Shown: positions 35,801-46,554 of the stretch, piece after piece
Layout: each line of letters begins with the position of its first letter
Position numbering within the stretch: position 1 is the stretch's first letter
The notes under the pieces: model-generated
Told to the model about the DNA's origin: nothing
The model's input: the letters and a program-made list of their open reading frames with translations, nothing else
Databases searched by the model: none
Program-made: the position numbers and the translations under genes
Origin: Saururus chinensis
Taxonomy: Eukaryota; Streptophyta; Magnoliopsida; Piperales; Saururaceae
NCBI GenBank assembly: GCA_035235625.1
Contig: CP141141.1
Location: forward strand, 38,773,719 to 38,837,718
DNA: 64,000 nucleotides
Direction: 5' to 3'

Positions 35801-37170
35801 GAATCACCATGGCCTGAAAATAATTCAGCAGAATCATTTTGAGGTGTAAATTCATCAGAAGTAGCTGGCATAGAAGTATTATCAGACACATCACTTTTCA
35901 GGCTTGTTGACATATCATATCTGATGCTCAAAGGACTCATTTCTTCCAAATTAACTGGATGCATCCTCTTTGGCTCATAAACAAATTCATCCTTATCATC
36001 CTTTTGGACCCTCTGCCAGACAGCACTGGGGTTCTTGCTTCCATTTCGGCCAGAAACATGAAAAACACCTTCCTGCCTATGGGCACATGATGAAGTTCCA
36101 GTCAACTTTCTAATATGACTAATCCTCTTGCTTGATAAAGCTATTTGAGTATTACTGCTGCTACAACCCTGCTTATCAGATTCTCCCTCTCCCAGAGTAC
36201 TACATACTCTGGTATTATACTTGTTGGAGTCACGAGAATTTCCATAGCAATGAAAGCCCTTGGCAGAAATTGAACCACTAATATCACAAGATCCAATTGA
36301 ACCATCAAGAAAAAGATTATTATCTTCTGTGTTAGATGACATATTTTCAAAACCACTCCTAAAATTCCTACTGCCATCACTATTACATTTACACTCATCT
36401 GATAATGCATCTCTAATTATATTCCCAGAAAAAATATTATAACTGTAACTAATGCTATGATTAGCACGAGTAAGTACCTCATCAGAACTAGAAAGAACAG
36501 TTTGATTCATGCTAGAAGTACTTCGAAGTTCTGAAGACCTTCCATCAACCAACTGATCTCGAGTAAGATTTTCTGCAGTAAGATCTTGTGATATAGATTC
36601 TGTCCTTTTCTCTTTTAACTCATGGGGATCTGATGTGCATGAGGTACAATGCTTATTGATGTTGCTGTCATCAAAATTTTCTGTAATGTCCACAACAAAA
36701 AGAGTGGTAGCATTACCAGCCGTGTTTGTATCCGAAATGTGATCACTCCCAAAATTTTCATCTTCAGAATAGTGTTCATGGCCTTTCTCTGTAAGTATAC
36801 CATATAAAGATGAAAATTTCTTATTCCAATTAGCCTTCCTTCTGACCTTTTTTCTTGAACCTTTCTTCGTAAGTTTATTAGCATCAGATCTATTAGTGTA
36901 GGGATATGTTGAGCTGTAAGCATCACATTTATCATTAATCAAGCTAGACAAACCATCATTCGATGCATCATGGATCTCTTCAATGGAACCGGGAAAAGCC
37001 AGGGCAGTACTACCTTCTTTGGTTAGAGAACTGCTAATTTCTTGACATTGTTGTACATCTGCCTGATATGATTTCAATGACTTTCTTGAACAATTATTCC
37101 TCCTATGTGCTCTTTGCAGGTCATTATGAAAAGAAACAGGTTGCCAACAAACTAGATTTTGTTCATCCAT
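32827..37170 (-). CDS. DUF789 family protein with long N-terminal extension
   Basis: Coding exons (minus strand, in order): 37170-34331, 33673-33569, 33439-33265, 33033-32827, all GT-AG, joining in phase to 1108 aa. The DUF789 region spans about residues 759-1040. It begins LAEFERFLDAASP, continues through LSLGNLWQWYERPG, YFVPFLSAVQLFG and LLFEYFETEQP, and ends with the strongly conserved SVAWYPIYRIP and FLTYHSLGHF in exon 3. The first ~750 residues, all in exon 1, are Ser/Asn/Asp-rich and probably disordered. A basic stretch at 101-119 (KKGSRKKVRRKANWNKKF) resembles a nuclear localisation signal. The last exon adds a 68-aa tail. The domain's biochemical function is unknown to me. Many DUF789 proteins are only 300-450 aa. 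No break was seen, so the gene looks intact. Confidence 0.88.
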
Positions 37171-38802
37171 ATTTAAATGAATTCCATATCCCGGATTGAT
37201 ACCCTGATTGATTCATATAAGTAGTGGGACAAATGAAACCAGGAATTTCCAGTGTGCATCACGTGTGAATTATGCAAAAATAAAAAACCTGACAATAAAG
37301 AAGAAATGAACTACATCAGAAATGTAAAATTGGTCAAGCTACAAAATGGAAAGCAACACTCCAACAATCACAAGGAATGTTACCTTTGATCAAAACATCT
37401 AATGATCACAACAGAAACCTCAGGTCCCCGTAATAAAATAATAATAATAATAAGGGTAATAACAAATATCTAGAATCATTGACATTCAAAACCCACACTA
37501 ACTGGACCAAAATTAAGCCCCTACAGAATTGCAGTACTGAGACCTTTATATTTAAGTTGCAATCAGATTGCTGTGAAGATCTCGTTTCAGCATAACAACT
37601 TGTTCCTTTTAAAGCATTCTAAACACTGTCATTGGCACTTCTGGGGACACAGTGAATCTTCAGTTGAGCCTGAAAGCAATAAATGAAAATCAAGTATTCA
37701 AACTACGTAAATTAATCCATAACATCGAAAAACATAGTAATTCCACCTTCATATGAAAATTTCTAAGGCTTGAACGAGCCATTGCATCTAATATGTTATT
37801 GTTTGAGCCAGATAATTTTCATGCCTGTGAAAATTATAGTTCACAACCAGCACTACAACACGTGGTCTAATTTATGCAATTTCTATGCGATCAAATGATG
37901 CAATATCGTTCATGCAATCAAACAATGTAAACATTAGTTTTCGTTTCTAAACATTAGTTCTTTTCTTTCTTTCATTTTAATTTCTATCTCTAACAAGAAA
38001 GGCATATTTTTTACTGAGGAAGATAAGAAAACTCCAAAAGAACTACGTCTCCAAATGGTCATAATACTTCTTTTTCTCAGATTTTCCAAATTTAAAAGCA
38101 GAACTCAAAATGATGGATAATTTCTTTTACAATATAATGATAGATCATGAATGACAACAAAATACTAGGGTTCTCCATTTCAAAAACTTTGCCATTCAAG
38201 TACAAGTAATACAAGTCAATGGCCTGCAAGAATAATAGCCATATACATAGAATTCAACGTAAATAACAAACGGAACAATTCTTTGTAAACAATGCCAAGA
38301 ACACTAGCTACTTCTTGCTTGCTCAATTCACTTACTGGAAAAACAATGATACAATCGAAACCTCCAATCAAAATAAAATTGTACTGGGTTTCAGAAACGT
38401 AAAAGAAGGCAAACCTATCTACTTTGCAGAAGGAAATAATCTCCTTAAAAGAGTAAAAAAAGGAAATGAAGAACTTACAAACAAATATAAGAAAAAAGAA
38501 CAAAAAACAGCATATGAAAAGCAGAAACATATAGTCCAACACTCTGGAACTCAAAAAAAGTTTCACGGCTTAAGCATTTAGCTTAAGAACCATATGAATT
38601 TGATCAACAACATTCAGCTGAAAATCTTTTTTAGATATAACCTTCCGGACTAAAACCTAGTGTATTGAGTTAGAATATTTCAAAGTTATCACATTTTTCA
38701 TAAAACAAAATAAATAATGTCAGAATTTAAAACCAGGCAATCATATATATATATATATAAAAGGAAACTCTTGTTGAAAAGATTTAGCATTTATAAGAGA
38801 AT

Positions 38803-38990
38803 GAGAGAGAGAGAGAGTTATAATAAAGAACCATCGATTTTCAACCATATTTTTCAGATGATCCATCTGCTACTTTCCAAGATAGTAGGAGATAGGGGGG
38901 AAGAGAGAGAGAGAGAGAGTTATGACGAAGAACCAACGATTTTTTAGAATAATTTTCACACGATCCATGTGCAACTTTCCAAGATAATAG
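38803..38990. repeat. Tandem duplication, about 100-bp unit
   Basis: Two units, each a GA run followed by GTTATRA, AAGAACCA, CGATTTT, GATCCATSTGC and ACTTTCCAAGATA. They start at about 38803 and 38903, inside the presumed 5' UTR intron of the DUF789 gene. Confidence 0.75.
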
Positions 38991-39122
38991 AATGAACACA
39001 AATACCTTCCATAATGAGTAAGCCAAAGAACGAAAACAAAATCAGGTAGCAAAACGAGGTTCCTAATCAATCAGCCCTTACAGTACAGCCACTTTTACGT
39101 CCCAGTTGCAAAATGAAAAAAG

Positions 39123-39140
<18 letters not shown>

Positions 39141-39156
<16 letters not shown>

Positions 39157-39160
39157 TATA
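39141..39160. repeat. (TA)10 microsatellite after a poly-A run
   Basis: Ten TA units directly after about 18 A residues. A similar shorter TA run lies at about 38743-38759. Confidence 0.95.
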
Positions 39161-39637
39161 GCAAAAAAGATACCCATCTCATGCATCTCCAATCTAGAAG
39201 ATGAATTCGACCCAGAACTAGGAAAAAAAATGAAAACGCACATAAAAAACTCTGTCAGACTTCTCTGGGCCAAGACCACTACACTTGCAAAGAACCCAAG
39301 CCAGCCCAAAAATGCAAAGATCATCAGGAGACAGGTTCAGCGTCAAACTAAGCAAAAACTTCCATATCAGATAAAGAACTACGAGTCCCGCAAAAAAAGT
39401 GCGGCGCCATTAGTACAGTTACTAAAAATGACCAGAACGCATCCGAACGAAAATGGAAACTTCGAAGCCTCCAACAAAAATGGACGGCGGAGGAGAAATC
39501 GAGGAGGCCACCCATCACTGATCACGACCAATTTAGAGCAAACTAAATTAGATAAAATAAATCATAACCTGGTGCGTATCGACTGCAACACAACGTGACA
39601 CCGGCCAATGCCTGTGGAGAAACAGAAGTGAGAAGAC

Positions 39638-39640
<3 letters not shown>

Positions 39641-39672
<32 letters not shown>
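39641..39672. repeat. (GA)16 microsatellite
   Basis: Sixteen GA units; on the gene strand this is a CT tract close to the presumed transcription start of the DUF789 gene. Confidence 0.95.
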
Positions 39673-39677
<5 letters not shown>

Positions 39678-39700
39678 GAAGGGGTGGGGACGGGAACCGT

Positions 39701-40190
39701 GGATAGACATCAGCCACGAGGTGCTGGGAAGGCACTACTGGGACGTAATCCTCGAAGAGAGTTCGATTCCCCCCTCATCCATGGCCAATTTTGTTTCACA
39801 TGTCCATGAGATACTACTAAACCGGACCGGCCCGGTTCGTCATGCCGGCGGTTCAACCGGCCGAGCGAGTATGACCTGGCTCGGTCATATGGACCTTTGA
39901 CCCGGATGGATGGGCCCATTTCTTACACCGATCTAGTTGAACCCAGTCAAACCGATCCGGGTATTAAAACACTGGGTAGGACTGCCATCTCGGTTATGTT
40001 AGGCGGGTTCTTGCATGAACCGAACTGGAGTCGAAAACGGGAACGAAAATTTCATAAGCAAACTTGAACCCAGTAAAGAACTTGGAACCGACGTAAAATT
40101 GGTCTTTTTTATCAAAATCGAACTGAACCCAATATGGAATCGAAACAAATTGAGAACCAATTATTTCCCGTCACCCCACCAAAGGTTGTG
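39701..40190. other. Repeat-derived spacer rich in CCGG/AACCGG motifs
   Basis: Contains ACCGGACCGGCCCGGTTCG, GGTTCAACCGG, AACCGATCCGGG and GAACCGAACTGG phrases that pair with one another, as in degraded subterminal regions of plant hAT-like MITEs. No ends or duplication could be fixed. Confidence 0.4.
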
Positions 40191-41296
40191 AACACCTCAA
40201 CCTTCTCTCTATCTGCCATCCTCACATGCGGGTGCTATTGAGTGGAGACGAGTTTTTACCTCACGGAGTTTTTGAACTCAAAGTCGGAATATTTGGCACA
40301 AACTCAAACTCAACTCAATGCTCGAACAAGCTTAAGCTTATTAGCTCGAACTAAAAATATTAAGCTCGAGCTCATTTTATTACAATGGCAAGCCCATTTT
40401 GAATTGAGCTCGATATATAATTAAAAATAAACTTAATTTTGAATTCAAATTTTCAAAATTAATATTCAATAAACAAATTAGTTATATAGAATGAGTTGAT
40501 CATTTTAAAATTATATGAAAAGTTACAAATAAAAGTTAATATATGTTCAAAGCAAACTTGCTCAAAGCCTCAAACTAGGCTACACTTGAGCTTTAGTTAC
40601 TCCCAACTCTCTAATATATATAATATCAAAATATCATTATTAATTAAACATGTATGAAAATATAATAGCAAATTATATAATCGATGTTGTCCCTACTTTA
40701 AGATTTTATTTTCAGGTTATGACTACCTTCAAATTTGATCTCAATATGTAGCAAAACATCTTTGGTATGTTTCAAATAAAATAGGTTAATATATTTATAT
40801 ATATATTATAAAATATTTTTATAACATCCATTCGAGTTCAAGTTAAGAACGAGTCAAGTGTGAGCCGAGTTCGAGTTTTATTTGAGTCGAGTCGAGTTGA
40901 GCCAAGGTATGCTTAAGCACAATTTGAATATGTTCAAGTTTGAATCGAGTTCAATCCGAGCCACTTCGAGTCGAGCCATATTTGAGTTAAGTCGAGTTGA
41001 GGCATCCTTGCTCGACTAGCTGCTCGATGAGCCGGCTCGGCTCGTTAGCACCCCTAACAATATACAATCATATATATGTACAAATATATGATATATGAGA
41101 CTCATTTATATGATTGTATGTCGAATTTATATTCGAGTTTGAGCTCAAGCCGACCCAAGTCGAGCATGGGCATGCTCGAACTCGGCTCAAGCCCATTCGA
41201 GCTTGAATCAAGTTTGAATCGAGACTAGTTCGAGTATAGCCTAGTTCAAGCCAAGCCAAGCCGATCCAAGCTCGCTCGGCTCGTTCACAACCCTAG
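40191..41296. repeat. CGAG-rich repeat, probable nested hAT-like remnants
   Basis: Dense GAGTCGAGTTGAG, GAGCCGAGTTCGAG and GCTCGAGCTC motifs. Two candidate right ends follow GGCTCGGCTCGTTAGCACCCCTA (41035-41057) and CGGCTCGTTCACAACCCTA (about 41277-41295), which resemble the TAGGGGTGTTCAC ends of plant hAT elements. The left ends were not identified. Non-coding. Confidence 0.45.
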
Positions 41297-41791
41297 CAAG
41301 CATGCCTAGCTCATGACATGGTCAAAAGTCTAAATATAAAAAAAATACATTATAACAAAATATATTTATATATTTTAAATATACATTTTTTTAACTCTTA
41401 AAGAGGTGGAAATTGTATCTATGTAGTTTGAGTACATGCCAAATAGGTTGACGCTCACTCAGTTATCTATTATTTGTAATTTATCTTTAACACCTCTAAG
41501 ATAAAAAAATTTATATTTAAACTATCTAAGAAATTAAAAATTATGTAAAGTCTCCTTTTATCTCCTCTCCAACTTTGGAGCTTAATCCATTAATTCTACA
41601 TAAAGTCAATTCTTAAAGCATATGCAACACTCCACCATCGTTGAATATAGTCAGCTTCTCTGATAGTCTATGTTTCATGAATCAAAAGTAAACTCTAAAG
41701 TTATTGTAGACATTGGAGGTATTAGTATATCATGCGTTATAGCAACAAGTACAAGATAACTTTTTCCATGCACCAAATTAAAATATCAAAG
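41297..41791. other. Intergenic, no gene seen
   Basis: AT-rich, no ORF or clear repeat. Its last bases, just before 41801, form the left MULE target duplication. Confidence 0.4.
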
Positions 41792-41800
41792 TAATTTATT

Positions 41801-43580
41801 GGGAAATTACTTAAATAATAATTAAAAAAAATATTTACTACTTTGGACTACTGGGAAATATTTTCCAAAGTGGTGTTCCTTTTTGCCACACAGGTGCTAG
41901 TCAAGCAACTGGTGTCTGCGTGACTTTTAAAAAAATTTAGCTAATTTTGTTGTTTAGAAGGACAAAATCACCTTAAGGCAATTTCGTCCTTCTAAACAAC
42001 GAAATTGCCATGACTTGTTCTTACTAGTCTCTATTTGTGACTAGATCAGGGCTTACAAGCTACAGTCACCAAGCAACTCGAGTCAAATCATGGATGTTGG
42101 GGGCAACCCGCGGCGGCCGGGGGGAGTGGCGACTGACGCATGAAGCAATTTAATAAACAAGACCAGGATCCATGAACTCGATCCAATCTCTGGCATGCGC
42201 TTCCAATTGTTGTGACGATGAGACTCATGCTCTTCACGATGCAAGCATTTTTTAATGCTCTTATTTACTGTGAGCTTAAGAAACACTTGAAGGCAGTTCA
42301 TCTACTATATTGATAGTATACACGTTACCATATTAAGCTGGGTTTATGGTGAGAAAAGGAATTGTCGAGGAGGGAGCTCATCTGGTAACTTCAAGCGGCA
42401 GTGGGTCCCTTAATGGATGCAAAATAGGGACATCACATCCCGTAACCCTTTATCGTCAGCCTTACATGCATTTGGAGAAAGGTAACGATCAAAACGACAA
42501 AATCACCATACTTATATACATTTGGAAAGATGAACAGTAAGTTTTATTTTCCTGTGCTGCAGATCAACGATGACCAATGAGACTATGGCTGGCCACTTGT
42601 GCACAATTTAAGTAACTATTCCCCAAGTCCACATGGCGCTAATGTCATTATTGTTTCTGTAGTCTTCCTAGCATAATTGAAGTCCAAGAGATATTTGATT
42701 GACAATCTTCTAATCAAAGAACGATGGGTTGAAATTTATAAGCACTGAACGAAGTGCATATATTCAAGGAGGCAGATAAGAGATTGTTTGAAGGAATCCG
42801 ATCTGAAGGACACAGTAGCATCGAAGCTGACAGACAACAATCTACTCATTGCCTGGTTTGGCTGCTCACATTTATAGAAGAGAAGACGACTGCCAACAGA
42901 ATAATGTGTAAACAAGTGCGACTTTTTGGAATTTTTATTCTAGACTAAAGGTATTTATCAATGGGATATGTATACAAACATGTTTGATTTATATGTGCTA
43001 CGTAGATTAGGCTCTCTAGAAAATGATTATAACCTTTTTTTTAAATAATTATTACGGTAAATCCTTTTTTTTATGTAAAGAAACCCTAAACAAATACCCA
43101 AAGTACGACAAATGAGGATAGCCTTATTACAGTTTGTCATAAGAGACGGATAGCCTAATTTATAGGAGATGCCTCGGGAGTATAACCGTTTGTGTTTGTC
43201 ATCTACCATCGAGATGCTCTTTTGTTGCAACATCCCTGCTCTCATCGGCTCGATGATGCCAGCGAGATCATGCAGATGTCTATCCGGCAGAGCAACAATA
43301 GCTCCATACTTTTTTTTTAAATTAATATGATTTCGTCCTTTAGAAGGACGAAATCGGGTTAAGTTTTATAAACTTTAACCCGGTTTCGTAGTCTAGAATG
43401 ACGAAATCAACTTAAACCTGATTTCGTCCTTCTAAATGACGAAATTAGCTAAAATTTTTATATAAAAAAAAGTCATGCAGGCACCAGCTGCTTGGCTGGC
43501 GCCTGCATGGCAAAAAGGAACACCACTTTGGGAAATATTTCCTAAAGTGGTAAATATTTTTTTATTTAAATAATTTTCCC
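41801..43580. mobile_element. Non-autonomous MULE, 1.8 kb
   Basis: Ends GGGAAATTACTTAAATAAT and ATTTAAATAATTTTCCC, with a perfect 9-bp target duplication TAATTTATT at 41792-41800 and 43581-43589. Terminal repeats contain the motif order GGGAAATATTTTCC, AGTGGTGTTCC, TTTTTGCCAYRCAGG, then hairpins of the GATTTCGTCCTTCTAA type, all shared with the large MULE at 52371-59273. The interior (about 42060-43300) has no transposase and no gene I recognise; a GC-rich scrap (CCCGCGGCGGCCGGGGGG, 42109-42126) could be captured DNA. Confidence 0.85.
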
Positions 43581-43784
43581 TAATTTATTTCTTCTTTTAT
43601 TAGATAATTAATAAAAATAATTTATAAATACATAAGTAATTTATTATTAGAGATATTTTTGTATATTTGTTTAATTCTACTAAATAGTAACCAAGAAGGG
43701 TCATTTCTATTCAAAAGACTTGGAGTAGTAGTCCTTCTACTACCATACATGGATATATAGCAAATAAACAAAAATATCCTTCTC

Positions 43785-44290
43785 GTTGCTTGCCACCACC
43801 CCGCCTCCCCTTCCATCTTCTCGCTCTAGTATACTATGCTCTCCACCTCCTCCCTGCCAACTACCAACTGCCAACACCTCCTTCCCACCGATCGCCATCA
43901 CCATGCCTCCCCTTCTCTGCTCAAGTTGCCCAACCACTCACTCCTCCCCCTCCCTCTCCTTGCTTAAGTCCGCCAAGCCCTCCAACTCCTCCCACCAACC
44001 ACCACAACCCTCGTGTTCCCCTCCCTGTTTCAATTGTCGAGCCTCCCACTCCTCCACCTCTCTCTCCTTGCTCCAGTCCTCCAGGCCCTTCCACCTCCTC
44101 CTCGTTGGCCGCCACCACCCCTCCCAACTCTAGTTGCCTAGCCAACTCATCCTTATTGGATGATGACGTTGTTCTCTGCCTTCAACAATTGACGCCATTC
44201 TCCGCCTCCATGCTTCCATTGTTTCTCCTCTCCGCCTCTTGCCCATGTTCTCTCCCAATCGGGAGTACGACATCCCATTGAAGGTGCATG
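43785..44290. repeat. C-rich low-complexity block with imperfect ~110-bp repeats
   Basis: Pyrimidine-rich (CCTCC, TCTCC) sequence. The phrase CAACCACTCACTCCTCC recurs as GAGCCTCCCACTCCTCC about 110 bp later, with CTCTCCTTGCT(T/C)(A/C)AGTCC inside each unit. It opens long proline/serine-rich frames on one strand and glycine-rich frames on the other, which is what base bias alone produces. Not called as a gene. Confidence 0.6.
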
Positions 44291-46554
44291 GGGTGCAGTA
44301 GGACGTGCATGCCTAATGTGCCTAAAGACAAACCTACAAAATGAAAAATGGATAAATATCTAAAAGGGAAGACTCCTCACTATAGTTATGGCCTTTACGA
44401 ACCCTTTACACAACCTCTTCTTATTAGGTAAACCTGCAACACAAAGGATGTTGAGTATATGTGTATACTCAAATGGGATTGAAAAACCAAAACTAATATT
44501 TCGACAAAAGTACATTGAGGAGGAATCATTTGAGTAAATAATTTGATAAAAGTCGAGTCAAAACAAACTTACCTTTCAATGACACAATGATATTTACAAG
44601 CAAAATGATCCCAACATTAGAAGCTTCTCTAGACACAGTAGCACCATCTATGAGTTCATAACTCATTCTATATATTTAGACTACTACAAACTCAACTTCA
44701 AACTCTTCCTGCTTGCCCCACTCCAGACATACCATGAAGCAAGGGCCCAGTAGGGCTCATGGACTCTAATGGTTGAAATCCTGACTTTCATAATCATCGA
44801 AACCTTTTGTATTACACTGTGTTGGACCAACCATCTTTTTATACTCTAATACATTCGAACCTAACTCCTAGGCTAGGGGAGCGGCTATGCATACAACTCC
44901 CACTTTTAAAGAGATGAAAAACCATGATCTTGTTTCCTATCATACCATTCTGTATATGTGGCTAAAATAACTCACTTGAGGAGCGAACCCAACACTAGGA
45001 TCCTTTGTCTTTGAGTGTCTAATGCATCAGTTTTGATGACTATTTATCACAAGGACTCACACACATGCATTAGAGTGTACTTACCCCTACATAATACATG
45101 CACGTTTGACAACATCCAATTATGCTTTCAAATTCAAACCAAATCATGCTATTGTGTAGTTATTTAATAGCATAATCACTTATGCTAATTATGTTAGAAA
45201 TCTCATAACTTGAGGCACCACTGTACCCACACCGACGTGTCAACCAGGGCCCTGATGATCATCAATGTGCCACTAATGTGTTGTGTAAGATCTCTAATTT
45301 TATTTTGATTTAAATTCCTTTTAATTGTGTGAATTTGTGTGGTTTTCCTTATTTGCCTATTTGATTTAATATTGGGGTTATGGGTTAGTTAATTCTGACT
45401 TTATTAAGGTTTAATTTCATTTTTAAGAGTTTTAGTGTCAAGCTTTATTTACCCAATTTGTTTACCAATTTAATGGCATTTTCTCTTAACTTTTCCTTAA
45501 TTAAGGGGCGCAGACCCCACCGTTGGACCCACATCCATGTGGGTGGACATGCGACACATTTGACCCTCTAAATCTTCTATTATTTTATTTCAATGGGTTT
45601 GACTGTGATTAAATGCATTTTTAAGCTAAAAATAACCTTAATTAGCCACTTAAGGCGTTTTGACCTATTTTTCAGTTTCAGCCTAACAGTTTGTATACCC
45701 AGCCCAAAACCCTTACTATTTAATGAAAACCTTAGCCTATTTGTCAAATAGGGAAGGGCCATGTTAGGATGGAGGAAATGCTCTACCCCCATTTCCCAAA
45801 GGAGAAGGTTGGATTAAAGATTTCTTGATGATTGAAGCTATTTCCTGGATTCAAATGCTCGTGAGAGGTAAAAGATTTTTATCTTATGTGATTTTCTTCA
45901 TTAGAAGCATGATTATAGGTTTATTTGAGTTCTTGCTTTATTTTGATGTTTAATGGAGATTTGTTAAAAATATGTGATTTATGGTTATGTTCTTGTGATT
46001 GAGCATGAAAATGATTAGATCCATCATGTTCTAGGCTTGGATCTTGATTACATATATAATGTTCTATGGTGATTTGTGGATTTTAAGTGGAATTTCAAAA
46101 CGTTTTCAGTTTGATTTTCAAGAGGTTGAAAACGAACTAAAACGAACCGTTTCGACCATTCGAACGGCCTATCAGGCTGATTGAATGGCCAAGTGTTCGA
46201 ACAACCTGCCACATCATTCAAACGGTTGTACTGCATGCTGGTTATTTTGGTCATTTTTGTGGATTTTCAGCCATTTCTTGTTCTTTTCTCGTAATTATAA
46301 TTCTTTATGACTATGATGAGTTATGACTACTTATAGATGTCATTTAATTGCATGTGAACTTTCTTTGAATTATGATTTAGCTCAAGCATGACGATGATTA
46401 TACTTGTTTAAGTTTAACATGATGTTATACTTATCTTGAATCTATATTTCAATGATTTCTTCGCATTTATTCCATGATTCTAGTAGGACATGGTCATGAT
46501 AAATTATGAACGCTTGCACATATAACATTGATTATAGGTGAATCATGTCTTCCA
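44291..46554. other. Intergenic, probable LTR remnants
   Basis: No gene. From about 45284 (TGTGTAAGATCTCTAATTTT) through an AT-rich leader to TGCTCGTGAGAGGTAAAAG near 45860 the sequence has the look of a plant LTR and leader, but no second LTR or primer site was found. At 46140-46230 is a small cluster of TTCGAACGG/CCGTTCGA-like motifs. Confidence 0.3.

Larger units (their letters stand above)
37171..39700 (-). promoter_or_regulatory. 5' UTR, UTR introns and promoter of the DUF789 gene
   Basis: The ATG at 37170 follows a likely acceptor (CAATCAG/GGTATC, about 37203). Further upstream a UTR exon is plausible between TTTCAG/GCTCAA (about 37672) and CAAAG/GTAACA (about 37385). A leader with a donor CACCAG/GTTATG sits at about 39570, next to a (CT)n tract (minus strand, 39641-39672), a common plant promoter/5' UTR feature. 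These UTR exons are inferred from splice sites only. Confidence 0.45.

Noticed and set aside
39750-39775. GTTCGATTCCC resembling the B box of a tRNA gene
   Set aside because: No matching A box, acceptor stem or cloverleaf could be drawn around it.
42083-42960. Short ORFs in the 1.8-kb MULE as a captured gene
   Set aside because: A weak impression of a kinase-like C-terminus on the minus strand could not be supported by any clear motif, so no gene was called.
43785-44290. Long proline/serine-rich open frames that might be a cell-wall protein gene
   Set aside because: The frames exist on both strands and in more than one frame because the sequence is a C-rich imperfect repeat. There is no signal peptide, no conserved motif and no splice support.
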